This document shows, one piece after another, positions 1 through 11,169 of a stretch of 64,000 nucleotides of DNA. Position 1 is the first letter of the stretch; each line of letters opens with the position of its first letter. The DNA lies in the NCBI GenBank assembly GCA_029168955.1, contig JAPDOI010000893.1, forward strand, positions 84,501-148,500. The letters are read 5' to 3'. The stretch is from Aplectana chamaeleonis (taxonomy: Eukaryota > Nematoda > Chromadorea > Rhabditida > Cosmocercidae). A program made the position numbers and the translations under genes. The notes below the pieces were generated by a model, which saw only the letters and a list, made by a program, of their open reading frames with translations, was not told where the DNA came from and searched no databases.

Positions 1-437
1 TCTCCACAGCCGCAGCAGAAAAAAAACAGTTTTCGTGCTCCACGGCTAATTTAGTATGTAAGCCCACGATTTTGAGGTACCCTTCAAAGTAAAGGTATCG
101 AGTTCAAATTGGAATAGGAGCGACCTGCATCCATTGCCAGCCTCCTGTCCAAAAATGAGCTTCCTAGCTCAATTTTATCTATTAGCACAAGATCGTGAAC
201 GCCGTCTGAAAAAAAAGGAGATTAACAGAGAAAACTTGCGGTTTTTCAAAATTTGCTCAAATCCTAGGAAACCATTCTAAACCATTTTTGGGCATTAGAT
301 ACAACTTTTTGCGCTCTTTTCAATGCAATTTAGAGCTAATTTCTACCTTCAGCCTGAACTTAGATTTTGAAAAACGGGTTGCGCGCGTGGCCAATTCAAA
401 ACCAAATCTGGTGCGCGCTTCGCGCGCACCACAATAC
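1..437 (+). repeat. Dispersed repeat ending in a GC palindrome and CACCACAAT
   Basis: This block shares the stretch around GATCGTGAACGCCGTCTGAA, a shared middle and a terminal perfect hairpin GGTGCGCGCTTCGCGCGCACC (two halves, 410-430) followed by ACAAT with 4380-4947, 9243-9510 (inverted), 12290-12836 and part of 15425-15605 (inverted). It is cut by the window edge on the left. Confidence 0.75.
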
Positions 438-744
438 ACTATGGCAGAACAAGCATCAATAAGAATCTTGTCCATTAGGGGCGGGCGGACACCTATAAAT
501 ACCCGTCTTAACTTGCTCTCGTGTGGTTTTTTGGAGTTTTCACTTTTTTGTTTACAAGATCTGCCTTCCTATGAAGATAGCACACAACGTTTCCATCGCG
601 AACATTGCCTTAAGAAAAGAGACCAGCAGGTCAAAATCGGTTCAGATCGCTTTGGGCGAGATTGCCCTGTGAAGCACCCGTCTTTTCTGTTACTAACTAA
701 TTCCTCAAAAGACAAGCGTTTTACGAGGTAAGAGCTGGTAAAGC

Positions 745-880
745 CGGCCCGAATGAGACTCTCCGCCCACGCGGTCAGCGCGCGTGTCAAGAAGCCGTCG
801 CTAAGGCATTTTACGGACTTGTGAATCGCTTAGCAGAGATACCAGACGAATAAGCAATAACATCCCGGTCAGCTCTTTTC
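745..880 (+). repeat. SINE-like short dispersed repeat, copy 1
   Basis: Shares CACGCGGTCAGCGCGCGTGTC...GAATCG.TTAGCAG...CAGACGAAT...TCAGCT with 9745-9925 and 62225-62400 at moderate divergence and in the same orientation. No RNA polymerase III box was confidently identified. Confidence 0.5.
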
Positions 881-1139
881 ATCCATGCAAAAATACCTTC
901 GCGACAATTGCTTAACACACATGCCGACCGAGTTGTCGGACACTTGGACTGACTTTAAAAGGGCGTTCGTGCCAGCAATGGTACTTATTACCTTCGCTAA
1001 CGGTGAGCACCTTGTATGCAACGATACGGGCCGCCTTCGCAAAGGTATTTTCAATGGAATCGTAACCCATAGATTTCTAGAAGAATAGTGTTCACCTATT
1101 TATCTGGTTTCGTCCACGCTTTGTATCCCCTCGAAAAAT

Positions 1140-1245
1140 CGTAATTCTGATCACTCATGGTGCGCGAGATGCTGCTCCCTCCGCCTCTCATGCGCTCTCT
1201 CGCTGTCTCTAATCTCCGCACCGCACCAGCAAACCATGAGAGTTT
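1140..1245 (+). repeat. Dispersed repeat with CCGCACCAGCA end
   Basis: The sequence from AATCGTAATT through CTCTCTCGCTGTCTCTAATC to CCGCACCAGCA recurs at 58690-58815 (same strand) and 26475-26605 (inverted), with a weaker relative at 57180-57265. Confidence 0.6.
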
Positions 1246-1467
1246 TGCTGTTATACAGCCTGTACATTGAAGACGAAAGACTGGAAGCGTCTCCTGATTA
1301 GAGGTTCTGAAAAATTTCGGATGTTTTTCGTAATCCTTATCTCGATTTTATACGTTCTGTTTTTTGTCGTCTCTCCTCTCTTGGGCCTTTCCGCTAAACG
1401 CTGCTATACGAATTTCCGGGTTATAGACCGTTCACACAAAAATGGAGCAGTTGACCCGTCAATTTAA

Positions 1468-2004
1468 AGGCAGTGGTCACGATGAAAAACGTTGTCGAAA
1501 AAACTACAAAAATCAGCTTAGATATAAAACAGCTCAAAAACTATGAAGGTAGCGAGGTGAAAAACGGGCTAGAATTAGAGTTATTAAGACCCTAAATTTC
1601 CAGTTCGTGCACACGTGCACAGAAAGATCACAGTCTCGTGCCAAGCAGTCAAAAATCATCGACACTCAGAGGAAGAAATACATGCAAATTTACCTAATAA
1701 AACAGTTGAACAATGAAAGCAGGCACTTCAACCAATGTTTTTGACTGGATGTGTACATATATCCGAAAGTTCATTGATTGAAATTCAATTTCAAGCCAGC
1801 TGATGTTCTCGATATTAGAGATCATCGATGCCAATGATGTGGAGTGGACTCGTCCACCATCAAAAGATACGAAAGTTCAGGCTTCAAATTTGGCCCAGAA
1901 CAGCGTTTTTTCGCGATTTTTTCTCATAGGTTCAACTACTCTATACCCACAAAAGGGTTTAGAGAGGAAAAGAAGACGAGTTTATTTGAGCGCGACCACT
2001 GCCT
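1468..2004 (+). mobile_element. TTAA-flanked MITE, 537 bp (family T, copy 1)
   Basis: Termini are TTAA|AGGCAGTGGTCACGAT and GCGACCACTGCCT|TTAA. The body is nearly identical to 36668-37205 and similar to 49146-49681 (inverted). TTAA duplications suggest mobilisation by a piggyBac-type transposase. No coding capacity was seen. Confidence 0.8.
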
Positions 2005-2008
2005 TTAA

Positions 2009-2892
2009 GTTCGAATTCCATTCAGGACTGCTTGAGGAAAAGCTCCTTTTGGCAGTTTTCTTCTCTCTGTGAAACTCTTTCTTATTCTGCGAAATATAAC
2101 CGATCAGCTGCGCTTTGACGGCTCCCTATGATCGTAGTAAAATCTCACATTCGTTGTAGCCTTTGGCAAGTTTTTCGTGAGAATAGCTACCTAAGTACTG
2201 CAGAAAGGGAAAACTCGATGAGTATAGAAGTAAATACATGAGCTCTGGTACATCCGTAGTGACCTGTCGATTTCGATTATCACCAGTAGCGGAGCGGTGA
2301 GCCTCGGTGAGGCATAACTAGTGATAAGGAGATTCCAACGAAAAAGCCACCGCTCCGCGCTGTGATAATGGAAAACAGGAATTCACTTGAACTGAAACAG
2401 AGTCTATGTGGTCAGCTTCGAGTGAAAGCTCGTCCAGAAATGTCCGACACGCGCGCCAACCGCGTGAGCAGACATTCGCATTTAGAAAGACTTCAGAATA
2501 TAAAAGTTGCACGACGGACTTTCTAGAAATTTTGGGATTACCTGAATTTGCTTATTTTTTCATGATGATAATCTATAGTTCGGAGAAGGTTAGACGGATC
2601 TCAAAATGAACAGTTTTTTTCTTTCTTCTGAAAAGGTATGCACATAGTTCCGAGAATCGCAGATTACGACAGTGCGAAAAGGGAATCATCGTTATCTTAC
2701 ACCCGTTTTTTTTTCTACAATATCGCGCGTTCCTTTTGATCAGAACCCATGCGGCGAGGCTTTCTCGTCCCTTTTTTTATCTCGTTTCAAACTTTTTTGT
2801 AATCTGAAAACAGATTTGGATTCTTGCTGTTGAGGACTACCCAACGGTATAATGGTTGCCACGGTTTAAGCCGAAATAAAAACAGTTTCCGA
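2009..2892. other. No gene recognised
   Basis: AT-rich unique sequence. The AGTAGCGGAGCGGTGAGCC...GAGGCATAAC stretch near 2288-2320 resembles 12966-12990 (GCAGCGGAGCGGTCGGTAAT) and hints at another low-copy repeat. Confidence 0.5.
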
Positions 2893-3535
2893 GATAAAAT
2901 TTATAAAAGTTTAGCTTCCTGGCAAAAGTAATGATTTGGCAATGTTATAATTTCAAGAAATCAAGAAGCTGAAAAAATAAAAAAAAACGTCTTGGAATAT
3001 CTTTAAAATTGATTTGGCGCAAAATAACCACAAGTAAGGAAAAAACTGGGAAATGTAGTGAAATGATTGAAATCGGATTTGGTCAGTCATAGGCCAACTT
3101 TTTATAAGTAGTGAGAGACGAGGTATAGGATTTTACAAGCTTCTCCGTTAAACTTATCAAAGCTAAATCAAGCGCGCAACGGAAACCGTAAAACATTTCA
3201 TTAAAGCTGTAATTCGGAAATCAGGGTAGGTCAAGCTGAACGTAACGCTCAAATCCGATGCGCGCTTGATTTAGCTTTGATAAGTTTAACGGAGAAGATT
3301 GTAAAATCCTATACCTCGTCTCTCACTACTTATAAAAAGTTGGCCTATGACTGACCAAATCCGATTTTAATCATTTCACTACATTTCCCAGTTTTTAATC
3401 ACTTCTGCATATTTTGCGCCAAATCATTTTTAAAAATATTTCGAGACGTTTTTTTTTTCAGCTTCTTGATTTCTTGAAATTATAACATTGCCAAATCATT
3501 ACTTTTGCCAGGAAGCTAAACTTTTAGAAATTTCA
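2893..3535. repeat. Fold-back (long inverted repeat) element, 285-bp arms
   Basis: Arms 2893-3178 and 3260-3535 are complementary over nearly their full length (for example TCAAAGCTAAATCAAGCGCG and its complement) around an 81-bp spacer. The outer sequence (AAGTTTAGCTTCCTGGCAAA) is shared with the fold-back at 10025-10697 and the fragments at 35826-36178/37794-37850. Confidence 0.85.
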
Positions 3536-3673
3536 TATGTTTTTCCCAAAAGTTCCCTTTTTGACCTGATTTTTGTTTAGCGATTCCCATTTTGGAGAGG
3601 CGAAACCTCTTATGACAGCTTCTGCCTTCCGTAAATAATGAAATCGGTACCAATCGGTGTTGTCTGTGAACCA

Positions 3674-3964
3674 TATAGTCTACAGCAATGGAAGTAAGAC
3701 ATAGTGAGGTTGCGGACTCGTCCTAACATACGGTGGTTTGTTAGTGGTATTACTCATTTTTCCGAAATAGCGGTGATAGATCGGTGAGTCTGTGTTTTCA
3801 CCGATATGACTACATCTGTGGAAGCAATGAAAACAGAAGAAAGTGTGAGAGTGGAAACAAAAACTCACCGACCAATCTCACTTATTTCGAAAAAAAATGA
3901 GTGATAGCACAATACGAAGAGTCCGCAATCTCACCAGGTCCTACATTCATTGCTGTAGACTATA
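3674..3964. repeat. Fold-back element, 290 bp
   Basis: TATAGTCTACAGCAATG at 3674 is mirrored by CATTGCTGTAGACTATA at 3948-3964. Inner segments such as the TCCGAAATA and TTTCGAAAA blocks also pair, so almost the whole element folds into one hairpin. Confidence 0.75.
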
Positions 3965-4034
3965 ACTCCTAAAAATTGTGGCCCTTAACCATGAAAAACC
4001 ACCCTCGCTTCCCTACTGAGACCCCAAACACGTT

Positions 4035-4310
4035 TTGCGGCTTCATGCGCACTTCCAGTGGGGTGTTGCACACTTTCTACGGCGTCCTGCGCACTCCCAC
4101 TGGGGTCCGTACATTTTTTACGGCGTCCTGCGCACTCCCACTGGGATCCCGTACATTTTATACGGCGTCCTGCGCACTCTCACTGGAACCCGCACACCTA
4201 CGGCGTCCTGCATACTCCCACTGGGGTCCCGTACATTTTCTACGGCGTCCTGCGCATTCCCCCTTTGGGACCACACACTTTCTGCGGGGTCCTGCGCACT
4301 TCTCAAATCC
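4035..4310 (-). repeat. 42-bp minisatellite remnant, about 7 units
   Basis: Same orientation as 11170-12262 and likewise followed by the CACCACAAT-type tail (about 4380-4947). The two loci are therefore copies of one composite element. Confidence 0.9.
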
Positions 4311-4379
4311 TATTTACACCAACCGTCTCAAAGAGAGAACAATCTTGGCCGGAAGCCTATCATTAGCTGTGTTGATTTT

Positions 4380-4947
4380 CATTAGTCCATTTTCAAAGCT
4401 CAGTGAACGTCGGATGGTTTACAATAACATGTTTACATGTTTTTACCCGTCTTGACCCTCAATGTTGAGGGTCCGCTAAAGTTGAGCTTTCGGCTCCAAA
4501 TTTGAATAGGAGCTAACTGCATCCATTTCCAGCCTCCTGCCAAAAAATTAACTTCCGAACTCAATTTTAATTGGTAGCACAAGATCGTGAACGCCGTCTG
4601 AAAAAAAGGAGATTAACAGTTTTTTGACCAAAATTACGCGGTTTTCTCCATTTTTCTCGAGTGCCAAGAAACCATTCCAAACCATTTTTTGGTACATACA
4701 CCAACTTTTTACACTTCATGGTTTATATTATTTCCTACGTCTTTTTCAACAGTTTTCATAATTGGAGATTTTTTCATAATTCCATAATTCCATAATCCAT
4801 AATTTTCATAATCCGTAATTCCAATGGAGAAAAAATTTCATATTCCATAATTCCGATGGATAAAAAACCGCATCTCCACAGTTACTCTGAACGCTGATTT
4901 CGGAATCGCAGAATTGCGCATGGGCGAGTTGAAGCCAAATCTGGTGC
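4380..4947 (+). repeat. Dispersed CACCACAAT-tail repeat, truncated
   Basis: Same family as 1-437. The copy stops at CCAAATCTGGTGC just before the terminal palindrome, about 30 bp upstream of the Helitron-like 5' end. It contains a run of CATAATTC-like short repeats at 4760-4870. Confidence 0.7.
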
Positions 4948-4975
4948 TTAAATATATATAACTTAAATATAAATA

Positions 4976-6367
4976 TCCTACTATATATATTTTGGTAAAT
5001 TTGTGTGTGCGTGTGTGTGTTTATGTATGTGTGCGTTTCTCTGTGTGTTTGTTTGACCGTTTATTCGGCTTGACTTTCAAGACGGGCTACCTTACGGGTA
5101 CGGGCTCAAGAGCGCGCAGAACGCCGTAGAAAGTGTGTGGGACCCAAGTGGAAGTGCGTAGGACGCCGTAGAAATGTGCGGGACCCAAGTGGAAGTGCGT
5201 AGGACGCCGAAAAAAGTGTGTGGGACCCAAGTGGAAGTGCGTAGGACGCCGTAGAAATGTGCGGGACCCAAGGTAGAATGCGCCGGACGCCGTAGAAAGT
5301 GTGCGGGACCTTAGGTAGAGGGCGCCGGACGACGTAGAAAGTGTGCGGGACCCAAGGTAGAGTGCGCCGGACGCCATAGAAAGTGTGCGGGATCAAAGTG
5401 GGAGTGCGCAGGACGCCGAAGAAAGTGTGCGGGACCCAAGTGGAAGTGCGTAGGACGCGGTAGAAAGTGTGCGGGACCCAAGTGAGAGTGCGCAGGACGC
5501 CGTATAATGTGTGCGTGACCCAAGTGGGAGGGCGCAGGACGCCGTATAAAGTGTGCGGGACCCGAGTGAGAGTGCGCCGGACGCCGTAGAAAGTGTGCGG
5601 GACCCGAGTGAGAGTTCGCCGGACGCCGTATAAAGTGTGCGGGACCCGAGTGAGAGTGCGCCGGACGCCGTAGAAAGTGTGCGGGACCCGAGTGAGAGTG
5701 CGCCGGACGCCGTAGAAAGTGTGCGGGACCGAAGTGGGTTAGCGCAGAGCTTCAAAATCGTTTTGTGCATCTATAAGAGAGTGTATACCACCCCTTTCTT
5801 CACGTCCCCTCCCCCTTAACCACTCATTTCAACTGCTTAGCTGTTTATATGCACCAACCTTTCTAAATCGGGTTTATATACGATGGAAATGTGAGTTAAT
5901 CAAAATATGCATCCAGAAAACACAAACATCATTATACTTCATTTGGCAATAAAGGTAGCAGGGTGTCGGTTGGTCATGGAGGCGTTTACTAAATCTCAAA
6001 CAGCGGTTGTCTTTATCTTTACAGAATTGAATATAAATGAACTACCACTTTAGGACCTCTTAAAGCTAGGTAAGGGTCGGTGTGCAACTGCATAAGAAAG
6101 GAGGTTAGCAGGGTTTGCATGGTTTGAAATAGTTTGTAATTTCTGATTCCTCGAGCGTTTTCGTCGAAACCAGCTCACGTGCTGGCGCAACCGTACTCCA
6201 GCAACAGAGGCCGGCGATGGCCGGCAAGCGTGAGAACGCCATCTCACATAGAATTAGCGGAGTTCGATTCATTCGCCTTATACTTAAGATGCCGGCGAAG
6301 CCGGCAAATGGGCCGGCGTAGCCGGACCCCAGCGGCAGAGGCCGGCGTCAGCCGGCGACGCCGCTGG
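4976..6367 (+). mobile_element. Non-autonomous Helitron-like element, copy 1
   Basis: The 5' end is A|TCCTACTATATATATT followed by a GT-rich leader. The 3' end carries a strong GC hairpin (CCAGCGGC...GCCGCTGG with an inner GCCGGC pair) ending in CTGG|T. These match the Helitron rules: 5' TC, 3' hairpin and CTRR, insertion between A and T, no inverted terminal repeats. The interior holds a 42-bp minisatellite (5100-5745) and a tail of about 600 bp shared with copy 2. No Rep/helicase is encoded, so it would need an enzyme in trans. Confidence 0.6.
5100..5745 (+). repeat. 42-bp minisatellite, about 15 units
   Basis: The unit is read here as GACGCCGTAGAAAGTGTGCG plus about 22 bp of GGACCC(A/G)AGTG-type sequence. 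Because 42 is divisible by three and the unit lacks stops in several frames, the array gives long open frames on both strands with a 14-residue periodicity. It lies inside Helitron-like copy 1. Confidence 0.95.
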
Positions 6368-6494
6368 TATTAAATATCCTACTATATATATTTTGGTAAA
6401 TTTGTGTGTGCGTGTGTGTGTTTATGTATGTGTGCGTTTCTCTGTGTGTTTGTTTGACCGTTTATTCGGCTTGACTTTCAAGACGAGCTACCTT

Positions 6495-8125
6495 ACGGGT
6501 ACGGGCTCAAGAGCGCGCAGAACGCCGTAGAAAGTGTGTGGGACCCAAGTGGAAGTGCGTAGGACGCCGTAGAAAGTGTGCGGGACCCAAGGTAGAGTGC
6601 GCCGGACGCCGAAAAAAGTGTGTGGGACCCAAGTGGAAGTGCGTAGGACGCCGTAGAAATGTGCGGGACCCAAGGTAGAATGCGCCGGACGCCGTAGAAA
6701 GTGTGCGGGACCTTAGGTAGAGGGCGCCGGACGACGTAGAAAGTGTGCGGGACCCAAGGTAGAGTGCGCCGGACGCCATAGAAAGTGTGCGGGATCAAAG
6801 TGGGAGTGCGCAGGACGCCGAAGAAAGTGTGCGGGACCCAAGTGGAAGTGCGTAGGACGCCGTAGAAAGTGTGCGGGACCCGAGTGAGAGTGCGCCGGAC
6901 GCCGTAGAAAGTGTGCGGGACCCGAGTGAGAGTGCGCCAGACGCCGTATAATGTGTGCGGGACCCAAGTGGGAATGCGCAGGACGCCGTATAAAGTGTGC
7001 GGGACCTGAGTGAGAGTGCGCCGGACGCCATAGAAAGTGTGCGGGACCCAAGTGGGAATGCGCAGGACGCCGTAGAAAGTTTGCGGGACCCGAGTGAGAG
7101 TGCGCCGGACGCCGTAGAAAGTGTGCGGGACCCGAGTGAGAGTGCGCCGGACGCCGTAGAAAGTGTGCGGGACCCGAGTGAGAGTGCGCCAGACGCCGTA
7201 TAATGTGTGCGGGACCCAAGTGGGAATGCGCAGGACGCGGTATAAAGTGTGCGGGACCCGAGTGAGAGTTCGCCGGACGCCGTAGAAAGTGTGCGGGACC
7301 CGAGTGAGAGGAAGTGCGCCGGACGCCGTAGAAAGTGTGCGGGACCCGAGTGAGAGTGCGCCGGACGCCGTAGAAAGTGTGCGGGACCCGAGTGGGAGTA
7401 CGCCGGACGCCGTAGAAAGTGTGTGGGACCCGAGTGAGAAAGCGCCGGACGCCGTAGAAAGTGTGCGGGACCCGAGTGAGAGTGTGCCGGACGCCATAGA
7501 AAGTGTGCGGGACCCGAGTGAGAGTGCGCCGGACGCCGTAGAAAAAGTGCGGGACCCGAGTGAGAGTGCGCCGGACGCCGTAGAAAGGGTGCGGGACCCG
7601 AGTGAGAGTGCGCCGGACGCCGTGGAAAGTGTGCGGGACCCGAGTGAGAGTACGCCGGACGCCGTAGAAAGTGTGCGGGATCTAAGTGGGAGTGCGCAGG
7701 ACGCCGTAGAAAGTGGGCGGGATCTAAGTGGGAGTGCGCCGGACGCCGTAGAAAGTGTGCGGGACCCGAGTGAGAGTGCGCCGGACGCCGTAGAAAGTGG
7801 GCACCCCCCAAGTGGGAGTGCGCCGGACGCCGTAGAAAGTGGGCGGGACCCAAGTGGGAGAGCGCCGGACGCCGTAGAAAGTGTGTGGGACCCGAGTGAG
7901 AAAGCGCCGGACGCCGTAGAAAGTGTGCGGGACCCGAGTGAGAGTGTGCCGGACGCCGTAGAAAGTGTGCGGGACCCAAGTGCGGAGAGCGCCGGTCGCC
8001 GTCGAAACTGTGCGGGACCGAAGTGGGAGTGCGCGGGGCGCCGCATAAAATGTGTGAGACCCGAGGGAGATCGCGCCGTAGGAAGTAAGTGAGACCCAAA
8101 AGGGAGCGCTGGACGCCGTAGAAAA
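6495..8125 (+). repeat. 42-bp minisatellite, about 39 units
   Basis: Same unit and orientation as 5100-5745. Units differ by a few substitutions; blocks of adjacent identical units suggest local amplification. The minus strand is open for 548 codons (6493-8139) purely because of the repeat; there is no recognisable domain. Confidence 0.95.
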
Positions 8126-8129
8126 CGTG

Positions 8130-8136
8130 TGAGACT

Positions 8137-8178
<42 letters not shown>
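8130..8178 (+). repeat. (GA)n microsatellite
   Basis: About 20 uninterrupted GA dinucleotides lie directly at the end of the 42-bp array in Helitron-like copy 2. Confidence 0.95.
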
Positions 8179-8183
<5 letters not shown>

Positions 8184-8937
8184 TACTTCAGAATCACTAT
8201 GTGCGTCTAAAAGAGAGCGTACACCACTCCTTTCTTCAGGTCTCCTACCCTTCACCACTCAATTCAACTGCTTAGCTGTTTATATGCACTAACTTTTCTA
8301 AATCGGGTTTATATACGATGAAAATAAGAGTTAATCAAAATCTGCATCCATGAAACACAAACATCATTCTACTTCATTTGGCAATAAAAGTAGCAGGGGT
8401 CGGTTGATCATGAAAACGTTTAGTAAATTCCAAACAGCGGTTGTCCTTATCATGACAAAAATTAAGATAAATCAAAGGCCACTCCAGGATCTTATAAAAC
8501 GGAAGAACGACCGGTGTGTCACGGTACAGATAAGGAGGTAAACGGGCGTAGCAAGGTTTGGAATGCTTTGTGATTCCCGATGGTTTAAGTGTTGCCGCCC
8601 AAACCAGCTTATGGGCCGGCGCAGGAAGAAAGAAAGCACCGAGTTATTTGCCCGACACCCAAGATGAGGGCGAAGCCGGCGAATGGGCCGGCGCAGCCGT
8701 GCCCCAGCGGCAGAGGCCGGCGGCAGCCGGCCGACGCCGCTGGTATATATATAATACGCACCACAATTTGCAATGTCCTGTACAGTATGCAGATACATTA
8801 TGCAGCTACACAACATACAAACATACATATGTGTACTGTATTACGATCTTGAAATTAAACTTGGAACTTTTCAATTTTTAATTATCTTAAATCGTTTTCA
8901 AGAGGGAACATACTAGCAGATAGCTATCTTTATCCTC

Positions 8938-9205
8938 TGGTTCGGGTTTAAAATTAGTGTGTGCCGTTGCGGACTCGCGCTGCGAAGACGCGACGCATCG
9001 GTTTCGTACGAGCTTCCGCGCCCGCCCCTCATCAACTGATCATGTGGGGTTTTTCTGCATTTTTCATATTTTATATTATTTCCTACGTCTTTTTCATCAG
9101 TTTTCGATAATTGTATGCAATAATTGTTATATCCAACACGCTTGCGAAAGCTTTAATTTCAGGAACAGCGAGAACCGTCGGCGATTAGTTGGATACGTCA
9201 GATTT
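8938..9205 (+). repeat. Dispersed repeat, copy 1 of an inverted pair
   Basis: Homologous to 16860-17131 in the opposite orientation (TTGCGGAC...GCGACGCATCGG...AACACGCTTGCGAAAGC and complement). Both open frames across it are shadows of the repeat. Confidence 0.65.
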
Positions 9206-9242
9206 TTTTTTATTTCGTGTTGTTACCCATTTAAAACCCGTA

Positions 9243-9510
9243 TTGTGGTGCGCGCAAAGCGCGACCAGATTTGGTTTTGAACCGGCCACGCGCGCAACCG
9301 CTTTTTGGAAATCTAAGTTCAGAGTGAACGGAGAAATTAGCTTTAAACTGCATTGAAAAGCGCGCGAAAAGTTGGTGTAACCCCCAAAGTGATTTGGAAT
9401 GGTCTCCTCATTTTCGAGAAAACTTGAGACAACCGCTCGTTTTTGGTGTTAATTTCCTTTTGTTCAGTTGGCGTTCACGAGTTGATTCACTGAAATGCAT
9501 CGTACGCGCT
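9243..9510 (-). repeat. Dispersed CACCACAAT-tail repeat, inverted copy
   Basis: Starts ATTGTGGTGCGCGC and continues as the complement of the 1-437 copy. It ends near the sequence CATCGTACGCGCTGAAAACC, which recurs inverted at 15425-15450. Confidence 0.7.
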
Positions 9511-9618
9511 GAAAACCACTCACCGTTTTTTGAGTTTGAATCATTGGTTGCTTCCCCCCCCCTGAGAACGTGGGTAGAGTTTGTCGGGTCACCGACGCAT
9601 TATTCGGAAGATATGGGT

Positions 9619-9725
9619 CAGGGCTGTGCGTAACTGAATTTTATAATTTCGTAAATCGTAAATCGTAATTTTTTAAATTCCTCGTGATTCGTAAATCGTA
9701 ATTCATAATTCGTAACTGTTAATGA
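9619..9725 (+). mobile_element. Solo hAT-type end with CGTAAAT heptamers
   Basis: CAGGGCTGTGCGTAACT at 9619 matches the hAT ends at 36187 and 39435. Tandem TCGTAAA/TCGTAAT heptamers follow. No matching right end with the flanking ATATGGGT was found nearby, so this is a truncated copy. Confidence 0.5.
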
Positions 9726-9744
9726 TTAACAAGACCACACATAC

Positions 9745-9925
9745 ATAGCCCTAACCTCATTCGATGGATACTCCACTCTGTTCGAGCCCCAGTCCACCCA
9801 CGCGATCGGCGTACGCGCCGAACGGCTGTCGCGAAGGCATTTTTCGAACTTGGGATTCGATTAGCAGTAGTACTTGACGAATGGTGTGTAATATCCCAAT
9901 CAGCTGTTTGCAACCATGCGAAGAC
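9745..9925 (+). repeat. SINE-like short dispersed repeat, copy 2
   Basis: Same family as 745-880 and 62225-62400. It includes the conserved GATTAGCAG...ACGAATG...CAGCTGTTTGCA core. Confidence 0.5.
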
Positions 9926-10024
9926 TCATCCGATATAAAGCCCTTGCAACAGGCGCTCCACACACAAGCTGAACGCGTGGGCGGACAGTCCTATTCAGAG
10001 AGAACTTAGAAACACTTGAGCAAT

Positions 10025-10697
10025 TCCTGAAAGTTTAGGTTCCTGGCAAAAGTAAAGATTTGGCATGGCCGTTTTTTCAAAATTTTAGAAATATACTCAG
10101 TTAAAAGGGGAAGGTGAAGAAAAATGGGAAAAGTTTTGAAATATTCCTGAGAACGATTTGGCGTAGAATAATTTGATTTTTAGGAAATGTAATGAAATAG
10201 TTGAAAGTATGATTTGGCAGTCGAGTTTGAACCAACTATTTACAAGATTTGTGCGAAACGAGAGATCGCATTGTATAAGCTTATCCGTAGAACATATCAA
10301 AGCAAAATCACGCGTGATAAGGCAAGCAGTAAAAGCTCGTTTGTGAGCTGGAATGCCGCGATCTTCACGTATTAAGTGAAGTAAAATCAAGTGTTTGGTC
10401 CATATCACGCGTGATTTTGCTTTGATATGTTCTACGGATAAGCTCATACAATGCGATCTCTCGTTTCGCACAAATCTTGTAAATAGTTGGTTCAAACTCG
10501 ACTGCCAAATCATACTTTCAACTATTTCATTACATTTCCTAAAAATCAAATTATTCTACGCCAAATCGTTCTCAGGAATATTTCAAAACTTTTCCCATTT
10601 TTCTTCACCTTCCCCTTTTAACTGAGTATATTTCTAAAATTTTGAAAAAACGGCCATGCCAATTCTTTTCTTTTGCCAGGAACCTAAACTTTCAGGA
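10025..10697. repeat. Fold-back element, almost perfect 290-bp arms
   Basis: Arms 10025-10318 and 10403-10697 differ at only a few positions, for example in TTGTATAAGCTT versus AAGCTCATACAA. The spacer is about 84 bp. The 150-codon minus-strand and 76-codon plus-strand frames here are palindrome mirror images, not genes. Confidence 0.88.
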
Positions 10698-11169
10698 ATT
10701 TCATTTATTTTTCCTAAAGGTTTCCTTTCTAACATGGTTTATGCCTGGTGGTGTTAATTCAAAGAAAACCCACTGATGCCCTGCCCCCCCCCCTTCTATG
10801 ACGTCCTGCGCGCTCCCACTGATGTCCTGCACACTTTCTTCGGCGTTCTGCGCACACCCATTAGGGTCACAAGCACGCTCATGCCGATCACCTTCTCCGC
10901 AGGGCTACCTTAACCCTCCTTCGAAAATTTTCCAAGTATCAGCCTGGATAGGAGCACATCGTAATAGCCAACAATCATGTTTGCACCATTTCGACCTCCT
11001 TTGCCATTTTCCAGTGGCTTCTCGCAGAGAGCGGTGTGTGAATGAATGCATCCCGCTCTTCCGCCCTTTTATACCTCGCATGTTATGAGCGTGTGTTATC
11101 GTTCGTTATCATGTTTTGTTCAAGAATGGTTACGGTAGCCCTGCGGAAAAAACGATCGACATTGGCGTG

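Larger units (their letters stand above)
6377..8743 (+). mobile_element. Non-autonomous Helitron-like element, copy 2
   Basis: The copy starts A|TCCTACTATATATATT and ends with the same GC hairpin and CTGG|TAT as copy 1. The first 150 bp are nearly identical to copy 1 and the tail (8170-8743) is a diverged version of 5740-6367. The minisatellite inside is longer (6495-8125). Only 9 bp (6368-6376) separate it from copy 1, in the same orientation. Confidence 0.6.

Noticed and set aside
288..731. 147-codon plus-strand frame at the left edge
   Set aside because: It overlaps a multi-copy repeat with a terminal palindrome, and the other copies do not keep the frame.
4980..5100. Paired GT-rich and TATATA leader as a possible promoter with TATA box
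   Set aside because: The same leader occurs at 6377-6495 as the 5' end of a repeated mobile element, so element structure explains it better.
6493..8139. 548-codon minus-strand open frame and related long frames in 5087-8139 and 11116-12400
   Set aside because: They are produced by the 42-bp tandem repeat (a multiple of three), exist on both strands and in several frames, and show no domain.
10097..10625. Open frames of 150 codons (minus) and 76 codons (plus) with identical protein sequence
   Set aside because: They are the two arms of a near-perfect palindrome read from opposite strands.
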